Positions 1 through 9,664 of a stretch of 64,000 nucleotides of DNA are shown here, one piece after another. The notes under the pieces are model-generated. The model was not told the DNA's origin. It saw only the letters and a program-made list of their open reading frames with translations, and made no database searches. Origin of the DNA: Desertivibrio insolitus (GTDB lineage Bacteria > Actinomycetota > Actinomycetes > Actinomycetales > Microbacteriaceae); contig NZ_JAFIQW010000001.1 of NCBI RefSeq assembly GCF_017355965.1, positions 658,987 through 722,986 on the forward strand, given 5' to 3'. The translations under genes and the position numbers were made by a program. The stretch's first letter is position 1, and each line of letters opens with the position of its first letter.

Positions 1-79
1 CGCGCGGCGAGCTCGGAGTCCGGCGGGTAGCCGACCGCGACGAGGGTGAGGCCCTTGGCCGCGGCGACGGGGTAGGCGC
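1..79. repeat. 79-bp exact copy of internal truA sequence
   Basis: Bases 1-79 match bases 33487-33565, near the 3' end of the intact truA gene, in the same orientation and without a mismatch that I can see. Identity stops abruptly at base 80, and a G homopolymer follows almost at once. The piece has no start and no flanking truA sequence, so it is not a gene. A chimeric contig edge is the simplest reading; a real short duplication is possible. Confidence 0.85.
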
Positions 80-83
80 GCGC

Positions 84-102
84 GGGGGGGGGGGGGGGGG
101 GG
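84..102. other. run of 19 G
   Basis: Nineteen consecutive G residues lie between the truA copy and unique sequence that leads to the guaA terminator. Nothing else in the window resembles it. Such runs are typical of two-colour sequencing artefacts or of a mis-joined contig end. A biological poly-G tract cannot be excluded from sequence alone. Confidence 0.8.
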
Positions 103-131
103 CGTGGCGACCGACTGGCGAGTTCAAAGAG

Positions 132-164
132 GAGGGGCCGGATGCCATCGGCATCCGGCCCCTC
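132..164 (-). terminator. guaA terminator hairpin
   Basis: Perfect 15-bp inverted repeat (132-146 with 150-164) around a 3-nt loop, 50 bp beyond the guaA stop. Read on the minus strand it is followed by a short pyrimidine-rich stretch (CTCCTCTTT). The stem contains the GGATGCC/GGCATCC motif that recurs across the window. It should end the guaB3-to-guaA unit. Confidence 0.8.
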
Positions 165-215
165 GTCTTGATGTCTGAGCTGGAGGGCGCTACGCCCCGA
201 ACCAGCGGCAGACAC

Positions 216-1803
<1,588 letters not shown>

Positions 1804-1808
<5 letters not shown>

Positions 1809-2238
1809 GGGTGACCTCCGCGGTCTCGGGGGTGGTGAGCGCGGCGAGTTCCGCGCGGACGCGGTTCGCGGTGGGGCGCTCGAGGAGGAAGGAGAGCAGC
1901 GGGATGACACCGCCGAGCGCGATCACCAGGAATCGCGTGAAGGGCCAGCGCAGCAGCGACCAGAGCCGGAAATCGGCGAAGAGGTACGCGACGTAGAGCC
2001 AGCCGTGCACGATGAGGATGATCGTCGACAGGTTGACGCCGGTGATCATCTCCTTCGGCGTCAGCGCGAGCAGTCCCTCGGGACCGCCGAGCTCGATGTC
2101 GGCGCCCATGCCGTAGCGGAAGACCATCATCAGGCAGAGCAGCAGCAGGAACGTGCCGGTGACGACGGACGTGACCTGGTACAGCCGCAGCGCCGTGCGG
2201 ATCTTCGGGGCGTCGGACGGGGATGGGCCGAGAGGCAT
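1804..2238 (-). CDS. DUF3817 family membrane protein
   Basis: A 144-residue integral membrane protein. Hydrophobic segments lie near residues 20-42 ([15 protein letters not shown]), 70-90 ([19 protein letters not shown]) and 103-120 ([16 protein letters not shown]), which matches the DUF3817 pattern of actinobacterial proteins sitting between SURF1 and GuaA. Its molecular role is unknown. A TAAACT -10 box lies exactly 6 nt before the ATG, so the gene can probably be transcribed leaderlessly from its own promoter. Its stop overlaps the likely ATT start of guaA, which suggests translational coupling. Confidence 0.85.
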
Positions 2239-2242
2239 GCGG

Positions 2243-2998
2243 TCAGTTTAGTTGCGCACGCGCCGCGGCATCGGCCTCGGCCTTCTCGTACTCCTCGCGC
2301 TCCCAGGCGTCCTTGACGAGGCGGTACCAGAGGTAGATCGCGAAGCCCGCGAAGAGCACCCACTCGACCGCGTAGAAGATGTTGAGCCAGTTGAGCGACG
2401 TGTCCTGCACCGGCGGCGAGGACTCGATCGGGTCGAGCCCGCCGACGGGGTCGTCGGCGATGAGGTAGCCGGCGTAGATCGCCTCGACGCCCCACGCGTT
2501 GATGAAGTCCGCGGGCGCCATCGCCCGCCTGCCCGCCTGGAAGTCGGCCTCCTGCGGCGACTCGGCCGGCTGGTAGCGCCCGACGAGGGTGACGGATGAC
2601 TCGGGCACGGCGCCCCGCGCGGCATCCGCCTCGTCGTACGTCTCCGCCCAGCCGAGCGCCACGGGCAGCGACGCGCCGGTCTCGTCGACGACGAGGTGAC
2701 CGACGAGCCAGTCGCCCTCGGCGCCGGCGTTGATCCGTCCCTCAAGCACCGTGGTGTCGGCGGGGACGAAGGTCCCCGTCACCTCGACGCGCTGGCCCGC
2801 GGCCACGCTGCGGAGCGGTGATTGCGGCTCCGCGACCTCGGTGAGGGGCGTGACGACCTCGGTGGGGCGTTCGTCGGGCGCGGCCGCGATCACGGCGCGT
2901 TCGAGCTGCCAGCGGCCGAGCGCGGCGAAGACCCCCGAGACGACGATCGCGAGCAGCAGCAGGGCGATCCAGCGGGGACGTCTGGCGACGGACCACAT
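2243..2998 (-). CDS. SURF1 family protein
   Basis: A 251-residue protein with the SURF1 layout: an N-terminal membrane helix (about residues 9-28, IALLLLAIVVSGVFAALGRWQ), an extracytoplasmic domain, and a C-terminal helix near 215-235 (NIFYAVEWVLFAGFAIYLWY). SURF1 proteins assist cytochrome c oxidase assembly; in actinobacteria this is inferred from homology. The ATG at 2998 was chosen because GGAG lies 7 nt upstream; a GTG at 3016 inside the antiporter gene is possible. The C-terminus is charged (KAEADAAARAQLN). Confidence 0.85.
   Translation of the reverse strand: MWSVARRPRWIALLLLAIVVSGVFAALGRWQLERAVIAAAPDERPTEVVTPLTEVAEPQSPLRSVAAGQRVEVTGTFVPADTTVLEGRINAGAEGDWLVGHLVVDETGASLPVALGWAETYDEADAARGAVPESSVTLVGRYQPAESPQEADFQAGRRAMAPADFINAWGVEAIYAGYLIADDPVGGLDPIESSPPVQDTSLNWLNIFYAVEWVLFAGFAIYLWYRLVKDAWEREEYEKAEADAAARAQLN
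2245..2250 (-). promoter_or_regulatory. -10 box for DUF3817-guaA (leaderless)
   Basis: TAAACT on the minus strand, 6 nt before the ATG at 2238, the spacing of a leaderless actinobacterial transcript. It shares one base with the TGA stop of the SURF1 gene. No clear -35 was found. Confidence 0.5.
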
Positions 2999-2999
2999 G

Positions 3000-4409
3000 T
3001 CAGTACTCCGGGTCACGGCGAGGGGTGTGCTCGTCGGACTGGTTCATGGCCTGCTCGACGAGCCTGTCGAGCTCGGCGCGGTCGGGTCCGTGGTGCTCGT
3101 CGTCGCCGTAGTCGTCGTCGGCACGCTCCTCCTCGTCCTCGCCGGTGTCATCATCGCCCGCGCCGGCTGGGCGCTGCCCGGATGTCGCGGCCTCGACGAG
3201 GGCGAACGCCTGCTCGTCCTGCACGGGCGCCGCGGCGGGCGTGCGCGTGCGCCGGAACACGCGCCTGCCGATGCGCTCGGAGTTCGTGGCGAGCACGGGA
3301 CCGAGGATCGCGAGCACGAGCACGTAGAGCCCGGCGAACGGGGTGATCCGCTCGTCGAGTCCGGCGGCGGCGGCGAGCGTGGCGAGGATCAGGGCGAACT
3401 CGCCGCGGTTGTGGAGGATGAACGCGGTGTTGAGCCCCGCCTGCCAGTCGAAGCCGTTGAGCCGCGCGACCACCTGCCCGGCGAGGAGGTTGAGCACGAT
3501 CGTCATGACGACGGCCCCGAGCACGGGCAGCGCGACGCCCGGGAACTGAGCGGGATCGAGGGTCAGCCCGAAGTTCACGAAGAACACGGCGCCGAAGACG
3601 TCGCGCATGGGCAGGGCGAGCTGTTCGACGCGATCGCGGAACGTCGTGGCGCCGAGCACGAGTCCGATGAGGAACGCGCCGATGGCATCCGTCACGCCGA
3701 GCAGGTCTCCGACGCCGCCGAAGAAGATCGCGAGCCCGAAGAACATCACGGTGAAGAGCTCGCTGTCGCGGGTGCGGAAGATGCGTCCGACGAGGCGTCC
3801 GCCCCAGCGCGCGATCGAGAACATCGCGAGGAGGAACAGGAACGCGATCGCGAGCTTGCCGACGACGGGCCAGACCTCGGTCTCGCCGCTCAGCACGACG
3901 GACACGATGGCGAGGTAGACCGCGATGAAGACGTCCTCGACGACGGTGACGCCGAGGATCATCGGCGTCTCGGGGTTCGCGAGCCGCCGCAGCTCGATGA
4001 GCAGCTTCGTGACGATCGCGCTCGACGACGTCGCCGTCATGCCGGCGACGATGAGCGCCTCGCGGGTGCCCCAGCCGAGCAGGAAGCCGAACCCGAAGCC
4101 GACGCCCATGTTGATGAGCACGTAGGTGCCGCCGCTCAGCAGCAGCTTGCCGGCGTTGTTGACGAACTCGTCCTGGTCGAACTCGAGCCCGAGATTGAAC
4201 AGCAGCAGGATGAGGCCGAACACGGCGACGAGCTCGACGGTGTGGGAGTCGAGGCTCAGCGGGAACAGCCCGAAGTGCGGGCTCGCGAGCAGCCCGACGA
4301 CCATGTAGATCGGGATCGCGGGTAGACCGATGCGGCGGCCCAACCTGCCCAGCGCGTAGGCGATCAGGAGGAGCGCGCCGATGATGACGAGCTCTTCCCC
4401 CAGATGCAC
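3000..4409 (-). CDS. CPA2-type cation/proton antiporter (KhtU/KefC-like)
   Basis: A 469-residue membrane antiporter with about 12 hydrophobic segments over residues 5-385, including the core region around FNLGLEFDQDEF and GVTDAIGAFLIG. The family exchanges K+ or Na+ for protons at the plasma membrane. The tail is cytosolic and strongly acidic (GEDEEERADDD), with no TrkA-N domain; the regulatory function seems to be supplied by the separate TrkA-C protein just upstream. The GTG start at 4409 has GGAGG upstream and follows the partner's stop by 2 nt. A two-component KhtTU-like K+ efflux system is the best reading; ion specificity cannot be read from sequence. Confidence 0.85.
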   Translation of the reverse strand: MHLGEELVIIGALLLIAYALGRLGRRIGLPAIPIYMVVGLLASPHFGLFPLSLDSHTVELVAVFGLILLLFNLGLEFDQDEFVNNAGKLLLSGGTYVLINMGVGFGFGFLLGWGTREALIVAGMTATSSSAIVTKLLIELRRLANPETPMILGVTVVEDVFIAVYLAIVSVVLSGETEVWPVVGKLAIAFLFLLAMFSIARWGGRLVGRIFRTRDSELFTVMFFGLAIFFGGVGDLLGVTDAIGAFLIGLVLGATTFRDRVEQLALPMRDVFGAVFFVNFGLTLDPAQFPGVALPVLGAVVMTIVLNLLAGQVVARLNGFDWQAGLNTAFILHNRGEFALILATLAAAAGLDERITPFAGLYVLVLAILGPVLATNSERIGRRVFRRTRTPAAAPVQDEQAFALVEAATSGQRPAGAGDDDTGEDEEERADDDYGDDEHHGPDRAELDRLVEQAMNQSDEHTPRRDPEY

Positions 4410-4411
4410 CC

Positions 4412-4942
4412 CTAGCCTCCCGGTGCCGCGTCGGCCGCGGCCTTCTGGCGGATCTCGCCGGTGCGCCAGAACGCGAACGCCTTCGCGACCTTCTCCGGGG
4501 TGCCCGCGACGACGAGCGTGTCGCCAGGGAACACCTTGAAGTCGGGCGACGGCGCGGGGTTCGCGGCGTCGCCGCGCACGACCGCGACGACCGTCAGGCC
4601 GACGACCCCGCGTGCGCCGAGGTCGCCGAGCGGCTGACCGGCGATGTGATCGTCGTAGTCGACGGTGAACCAGTCGATCGAGAGGCCCGGGATCTGCTCG
4701 AGGCTCGACAGCGACTCGGTGATGCGGGTGCCGCCGAGCAGCTCGGCGAGCGTGTGCGCCTCGTCCTCGTCGAGGCGCAGGCTCACCTTGGTGGCATCCG
4801 CCCCGTCGCCCGCCTCCGAGAAGGTGATGAGGTCGCTCTGGCCGGAGCGGTGCGTGATGACACCGCACTTGCCGCCGTCGTGCGTGACGAAGGTGTGCAG
4901 CACCCCGACGCCGGGGAGCTTGACGCGTTTGACGTCGACCAC
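4412..4942 (-). CDS. TrkA-C domain antiporter regulatory subunit (KhtT-like)
   Basis: A 176-residue soluble protein. The C-terminal 85 or so residues form a TrkA-C/RCK-C domain (VVAVVRGDAANPAPSPDF, then FPGDTLVVAGTPEKV), which binds small ligands and gates K+/H+ antiporters. The N-terminal half (VKRVKLPGVGVLHTF) is typical of KhtT/YhaT-like subunits. It lies 2 nt from the antiporter gene, so the two are probably co-translated. The GTG start at 4942 sits 2 nt past the glpD stop and has only a weak ribosome-binding site. Confidence 0.85.
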   Translation of the reverse strand: MVDVKRVKLPGVGVLHTFVTHDGGKCGVITHRSGQSDLITFSEAGDGADATKVSLRLDEDEAHTLAELLGGTRITESLSSLEQIPGLSIDWFTVDYDDHIAGQPLGDLGARGVVGLTVVAVVRGDAANPAPSPDFKVFPGDTLVVAGTPEKVAKAFAFWRTGEIRQKAAADAAPGG

Positions 4943-4944
4943 GG

Positions 4945-6681
4945 CTACTTCACCGCCACGTCGGGTGCGGCGAGGCGCACCCGGTCGGCGGACTCGTCGT
5001 CGGGCTGCTGCTGGCTCGCCCGTTCTGCCTCGACGCGGAGCAGGTAGAAGTCGACCTCCTGCTGCTCGCGGGCGGCGTCCCAGCCGAGCGCCTCGGCCAT
5101 GAGCCGGGCGACCACGGGGGCAGCGCTGACGCCCCGGTCCCACGCCTCGATCGAGATGCGGGTGCGGCGGGCGAGCACGTCGTCGACGTGCAGGGCCCCC
5201 TCGTGGCTCGCGGCGTAGACGACCTCGGCCTGGATGTAGTCATCGGCTCCGGGCAGCGACTCCCCGAGCTCCGGCCGCTCGCGCAGCAGGTCGAGGATCT
5301 CGTCGGTCAGCACGCCGTAGCGGTTGAGCAGGTGCTCGATGCGCACCTTGTGCACGCCGAACGCCCGGGCGAGCTTCGCGCGCTTGTTCCACGCGGCCTG
5401 GTAGCCCTCGGCGCCGAGCAAAGCGATGTCCTGCGTGACGCTCTCGGAGATCTTGCCGTCGAGTGCGGCGACGGCCTCGTCGATCGCGTCCTTCGCCATC
5501 ACGCGGTAGGTGGTCCACTTGCCGCCGGCGACGACGACGAGACCCGGCACCGTGTGCGCGACGATGTGCTCGCGCGACAGCTTCGAGGTCTGGTCGCTCT
5601 CGCCCGCGAGCAGGGGCCGCAGTCCCGCGTAGACGCCCTCGACGTCCTCGCGGGTGAGCGGCACGGTCAGCACCTGGTTGACGTGCTCGAGGATGTAGTC
5701 GATGTCCGCCGCGGTCGCCGCGGGGTGAGCCTTGTCGAGGTTCCAGTCGGTGTCGGTCGTGCCGACGAGCCAGTGCCGGCCCCACGGGATGACGAATAGC
5801 ACGCTCTTCTCGGTGCGCAGCAGCAGGCCGACCTTCGACTGGAAGCGGTCGCGCGGCACGACGAGGTGCACGCCCTTCGACGCGCGCACCTTGAACTGCC
5901 CGCGCTCGCCGACCATGGCCTGCGTGTCATCCGTCCAGACGCCGGTCGCGTTGACGACCTGACGGGCGCGGATGTCGAAGTGCTCGCCGGTCTCGAGGTC
6001 GTGCGCCTTCACGCCGACGACGCGCTCGCCGACCTTGAGGAAGCCCTCGACCCGCACTCGGCTCGCGACGTGCGCGCCGTAGGCGGATGCCGTGCGCGCG
6101 AGCATCGCGACGTAGCGGGCGTCGTCGACCTGGCCGTCGTAGTAGGTGATGCCGCCGATGAGGGCGTCGTTGGCGATGCTGGGGGCCAGCCGCTGCACCT
6201 GGCGCTTGGTCAGGTGGCGGTGGTGCGGCACTCCGGGGGAACGGCCGCCGGTGTAGCTGAAGAGGTCGTAGAGCAGCATGCCCGCGCCGATGTAGGCGCG
6301 CTCCCACACCCGCCTGGTGAGCGGGTAGAGGAACCGCACGGGCTTCACGAGGTGCGGCGCGATGCGCTGCAGCAGCAGGCCGCGCTCGATGAGCGCTTCG
6401 CGCACGAGCCGGAAGTCGAGCTGCTCGAGGTAGCGGATGCCGCCGTGCACGAGCTTCGACGAGCGGCTCGACGTGCCGGAGCCCCAGTCGCGGGCCTCGA
6501 CCATGCCGACGCGGAGGCCGCGGGTGACGGCGTCGAGCGCGCTGCCCGTGCCGACGATGCCGCCGCCGACCACCAGGATGTCGAGCTCTTTCGTCTTCAG
6601 CGCCTGGATCGCGGCGCTGCGTTCCTCGGGCCCCAGCTTCGTTGAGCGGGCGACCGAATTCGGCTTCGACGTGGTGGCCAT
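4945..6681 (-). CDS. glpD: glycerol-3-phosphate dehydrogenase, FAD-dependent
   Basis: Peripheral membrane flavoenzyme that oxidises sn-glycerol 3-phosphate to dihydroxyacetone phosphate and passes electrons to quinone. At 578 residues it is full length. The FAD-binding fold opens with VVGGGIVGTGSALDAV (about 36-51), followed by the DAO-family motif SSRSSKLVHGGIRYLE; the C-terminal GlpD cap domain is present. The ATG has a good AGGAGG upstream. It lies 26 bp behind guaB3, and its stop is 2 nt before the KhtT-like gene, so it belongs to this minus-strand unit. No glpK or glpF is visible nearby. Confidence 0.95.
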   Translation of the reverse strand: MATTSKPNSVARSTKLGPEERSAAIQALKTKELDILVVGGGIVGTGSALDAVTRGLRVGMVEARDWGSGTSSRSSKLVHGGIRYLEQLDFRLVREALIERGLLLQRIAPHLVKPVRFLYPLTRRVWERAYIGAGMLLYDLFSYTGGRSPGVPHHRHLTKRQVQRLAPSIANDALIGGITYYDGQVDDARYVAMLARTASAYGAHVASRVRVEGFLKVGERVVGVKAHDLETGEHFDIRARQVVNATGVWTDDTQAMVGERGQFKVRASKGVHLVVPRDRFQSKVGLLLRTEKSVLFVIPWGRHWLVGTTDTDWNLDKAHPAATAADIDYILEHVNQVLTVPLTREDVEGVYAGLRPLLAGESDQTSKLSREHIVAHTVPGLVVVAGGKWTTYRVMAKDAIDEAVAALDGKISESVTQDIALLGAEGYQAAWNKRAKLARAFGVHKVRIEHLLNRYGVLTDEILDLLRERPELGESLPGADDYIQAEVVYAASHEGALHVDDVLARRTRISIEAWDRGVSAAPVVARLMAEALGWDAAREQQEVDFYLLRVEAERASQQQPDDESADRVRLAAPDVAVK

Positions 6682-6707
6682 TGCTGCCTCCTAGTTATCC
6701 ATGTGCC

Positions 6708-7829
6708 TCAACGCGCTGTGTACGGGGCGACGACGACCTCGACGCGCTGGAACTCCTTGATGTCCGAGTACCCCGTTGTGGCCATCGAGCGACGCAGTGC
6801 ACCGACGAGATTCGCGGTGCCGTCGGCGACGGTGGCCGGTCCGTAGAGCAGCTGCTCGAGCGGGGCGATCGAGCCGACGCGCACGCGGTTGCCGCGGGGC
6901 AACTCGGAGTGGTGGGCCTCGAGGCCCCAGTGCCAGCCGCCGCCCGGGGCATCCGTCGCCCTGGCGAGCGTCGTGCCGAGCATGACGGCGTCGGCGCCCA
7001 CCGAGATCGCCTTGACGATGTCGCCGGAGCTGCCGAGGCCGCCGTCGGCGATGACGTGCACGTAGCGTCCGCCCGACTCGTCCATGTAGTCGCGGCGTGC
7101 GCCCGCGACGTCGGCGAGGGCGGTGGCCATCGGCGCGTGGATGCCGAGGGTCGCGCGCGTCGTCGACGCCGCTCCCCCGCCGAAGCCCACGAGCACGCCC
7201 GCGGCGCCGGTGCGCATGAGGTGCAGCGCCGCGGTGTAGGTCGCGGCGCCGCCGACGATGACGGGCACGTCGAGCTCGTAGATGAACTTCTTCAGGTTCA
7301 GCGGCTGCTGGTTCTTCGACACGTGCTCGGCGCTGACGGTCGTGCCGCGGATGACGAAGACGTCGACCCCCGCCTCGACGACGGTCTTGTAGTGCTCCTG
7401 CGTGCGCTGCGGGCTGAGCGCCCCGGCGACCGTGACGCCGGCCTCGCGGATCTCGGCGAGGCGCTGCGTGATGAGCTCGGGCTTGATCGGTTCCGAGTAC
7501 AGCTCCTGCATCCGGCGCGTCGCGTCCGCGGCGTCGAGGGAGCGGATCTCGCCGAGCACGGGCTCCGGGTCCTCGTAGCGGGTCCACAGGCCCTCGAGGT
7601 TCAGCACACCGAGGCCGCCGAGCTGACCCATGCGGATCGCGGTCGCGGGCGACATGACGGAGTCCATCGGCGCGGCGACGAAGGGGATGTCGAAGGAGTA
7701 GGCGTCGATCGTCCACGACGTCGAGACGTCCTGCGGGTCGCGGGTGCGCCGGGAGGGCACGACCGCGATGTCGTCGAAGGCGTACACGCGGCGGGCTCGC
7801 TTGGCCCGGCCGATCTCAACGTCACTCAC
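6708..7829 (-). CDS. guaB3: GuaB3 family IMP dehydrogenase-related protein
   Basis: A 373-residue TIM-barrel protein of the IMPDH/GMP reductase family, close to actinobacterial GuaB3 and lacking the CBS pair. The phosphate-binding region AAPMDSVMSP is kept, but the loop that carries the catalytic Cys in IMPDH (GPGSICTTR in the guaB of this window) reads GFGGGAASTTR here, with no Cys. It therefore should not act as a classical IMPDH; its reaction is open. The GTG start is supported by TAGAAT exactly 6 nt upstream, a leaderless arrangement. It is the first gene of the unit ending with guaA. Confidence 0.9.
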   Translation of the reverse strand: MSDVEIGRAKRARRVYAFDDIAVVPSRRTRDPQDVSTSWTIDAYSFDIPFVAAPMDSVMSPATAIRMGQLGGLGVLNLEGLWTRYEDPEPVLGEIRSLDAADATRRMQELYSEPIKPELITQRLAEIREAGVTVAGALSPQRTQEHYKTVVEAGVDVFVIRGTTVSAEHVSKNQQPLNLKKFIYELDVPVIVGGAATYTAALHLMRTGAAGVLVGFGGGAASTTRATLGIHAPMATALADVAGARRDYMDESGGRYVHVIADGGLGSSGDIVKAISVGADAVMLGTTLARATDAPGGGWHWGLEAHHSELPRGNRVRVGSIAPLEQLLYGPATVADGTANLVGALRRSMATTGYSDIKEFQRVEVVVAPYTAR

Positions 7830-7835
7830 GGGGAG

Positions 7836-7841
7836 ATTCTA
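7836..7841 (-). promoter_or_regulatory. -10 box of guaB3 (leaderless)
   Basis: TAGAAT on the minus strand, 6 nt before the GTG start, a near-consensus -10. No -35 is evident. It should drive the 7.6-kb guaB3-to-guaA unit. Confidence 0.6.
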
Positions 7842-7898
7842 GTTGCCGGGGACCGACGGGCGCTTTTCACTGTTCGCAGACTGCCATCGAACGCGGAA

Positions 7899-7929
7899 AG
7901 GGGCGGCCCCGGCATCCGGAACCGCCCCT
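7899..7929 (-). terminator. livF terminator hairpin
   Basis: An 8-bp GC-rich stem (7899-7906 with 7922-7929), with further pairing in the loop (CCGG/CCGG), 15 bp past the livF stop. It separates the liv operon from guaB3. Confidence 0.6.
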
Positions 7930-7943
7930 CCTCGCTCGTGCGA

Positions 7944-8735
7944 CTAGTGCTTGTCGCGCGCCGCGTCGACGTCCTTCGCGAGGGTGCCGAGGTAGAGCTC
8001 GGTCACCTTCGGGTCGTTGAGCAGCTCGCGGCCGGTGCCCGTGTAGGCGTCGCGGCCCTGGTCGAGCACGTACGCGCGGTCGCAGATCTGCAGGCAGCGG
8101 CGGGCGTTCTGCTCGACCATGATCACCGAGACGCCGGCCTTGTTGATCTGGCGCACCCGGATGAAGGTCTCGTCCTGGCGCACAGGCGAGAGACCCGCGC
8201 TCGGCTCGTCGAGCAGCAGCACCGACGGGTCGATCATGAGCGCGCGGCCCATGGCGACCATCTGGCGCTCACCGCCGGAGAGCGAGCCGGCGCGCTGCTT
8301 GCGGCGCTTGCCGAGCTCCGGGAACAGGGTTGCGATGAACTCGAACCGCTCCTCGAACATCTTCGGCTTCTGGAAGAGGCCCATCTCGAGGTTCTCCTCG
8401 ATCGACAGGCTCGGGAAGACGTTGTTGTTCTGCGGCACCATGCCGACGCCCTTGGCGACGAGCTTGTCGGCCTTGAGTCCGGTGATGTCCTCGCCCTTGA
8501 GCGTGATCGATCCGCCGCGGATCTTCACCTGGCCGAAGATCGCCTTGAGCAGGGTCGACTTGCCGGCGCCGTTCGGGCCGATGATGCCGATGAGCTCGCC
8601 CGGGAACGCCTCGACGGTGCATCCGTTGAGGATGTTCACGCCGGGCAGGTAACCGGCGACGAGCGCGTCGGTCTTGAGCACCGGGTCGGCAATGCCCACG
8701 GGGGTGGATGCCTCGCTGCTGACGCTCTGGGCCAT
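7944..8735 (-). CDS. livF: LivF-type ABC transporter ATP-binding protein
   Basis: A 263-residue ATPase of the branched-chain amino acid/amide ABC family. It has Walker A GPNGAGKST, a LSGGERQ signature, Walker B VLLLDEPSAGLSP, and the H-loop position occupied by Gln-Asn (MVEQNAR), as usual in LivF. It energises uptake with LivG. The ATG overlaps the livG stop (TGATG), so the two are co-translated. About 20 residues precede the ABC domain. The real substrate (branched-chain amino acids, amides or urea) cannot be fixed from the ATPase. Confidence 0.92.
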   Translation of the reverse strand: MAQSVSSEASTPVGIADPVLKTDALVAGYLPGVNILNGCTVEAFPGELIGIIGPNGAGKSTLLKAIFGQVKIRGGSITLKGEDITGLKADKLVAKGVGMVPQNNNVFPSLSIEENLEMGLFQKPKMFEERFEFIATLFPELGKRRKQRAGSLSGGERQMVAMGRALMIDPSVLLLDEPSAGLSPVRQDETFIRVRQINKAGVSVIMVEQNARRCLQICDRAYVLDQGRDAYTGTGRELLNDPKVTELYLGTLAKDVDAARDKH

Positions 8736-9664
8736 CAGTGGTTCCCCTCCTGCTGTTCGTGCTTCTTCTCGGCGGCCGCCTCGGCCTCCTCGACGGTCGG
8801 CAGGTCGAGCTCGACCTCCATCTCGCCGAGGTCCTCGTCGTGGTGGGCGCCGAGGTAGGCGTCGATCACGGCCTGGTCGGTCATGACCGTCTCGGGCGGG
8901 CCCTCGGCGACGATGCGCCCCTCGGCCATGACGATGACCCAGTCGGAGATGTGGCGCACCATGTGCATGTCGTGCTCGACGAAGAGCACGCTCATGCCCT
9001 CCTCCTTGAGCCCGCGGATGTGGCCGAGCAGCGACTGGGTGAGGGCCGGGTTCACGCCCGCCATCGGCTCGTCGAGCATGACGAGGGTCGGCTCGCTCAT
9101 GAGGGCGCGGGCCATCTCGAGCAGCTTGCGCTGACCGCCGGAGAGCGAGGCCGCGTAGTCGTCCTTCTTCGCGTCGAGCTTGAAGCGGGTGAGGAGGTCC
9201 TCGGCGCGCTTCGTGATCTCGTCCTCGCGCTTGGCCCACAGGGGCTTCACGATCGCGGTGAAGAAGTTCTCGCCGCCCTGCTTGGTCGCGCCGAGAAGCA
9301 TGTTCTGCAGCACGGTGAGGCGACCGAGCGACTTCGTCAGCTGGAAGGTGCGCACCATGCCTGCGCGCGCCACCTTGAACGCGGGCACGCGGGCGAGGCT
9401 CCTGCCCTCGAAGCTCCACGAGCCGGTGTTCGGCTTGTCGAAGCCCGTGAGCAGGTTGAAGAACGTCGTCTTGCCGGCGCCGTTCGGGCCGATGAGGGCC
9501 GTGATCTGGCCGCGCGGGATCTCGACGTGCTCGACGTCGACGGCCTTGAGTCCGCCGAACTGCCGGGTGACGCCGTCCGCGACGACGATGGGGTCGACCT
9601 TCTTGCAGCCTGGGCCGACGGCTCCGTCGACCAGGGGGTGCGAGGCCACTGCTGTGTCAGACAC
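8735..9664 (-). CDS. livG: LivG-type ABC transporter ATP-binding protein
   Basis: A 309-residue ATPase, longer than the usual 255 or so. It has Walker A GPNGAGKTT, the LivG hallmark MVRTFQLTKSL, signature LSGGQRK and Walker B VMLDEPMAG. The extra length is a Pro/Cys-containing N-terminal leader of about 25 residues and a Glu/Ala/Lys-rich C-terminal tail after the family's final motif (IDAYLG). The GTG start lies inside the end of livM (8-nt overlap). Confidence 0.92.
   Translation of the reverse strand: MSDTAVASHPLVDGAVGPGCKKVDPIVVADGVTRQFGGLKAVDVEHVEIPRGQITALIGPNGAGKTTFFNLLTGFDKPNTGSWSFEGRSLARVPAFKVARAGMVRTFQLTKSLGRLTVLQNMLLGATKQGGENFFTAIVKPLWAKREDEITKRAEDLLTRFKLDAKKDDYAASLSGGQRKLLEMARALMSEPTLVMLDEPMAGVNPALTQSLLGHIRGLKEEGMSVLFVEHDMHMVRHISDWVIVMAEGRIVAEGPPETVMTDQAVIDAYLGAHHDEDLGEMEVELDLPTVEEAEAAAEKKHEQQEGNH

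Noticed and set aside
2730-4325. 531-codon plus-strand frame opposite SURF1 and the antiporter.
   Set aside because: Antisense shadow, Glu/Asp/His-rich, no recognisable fold.
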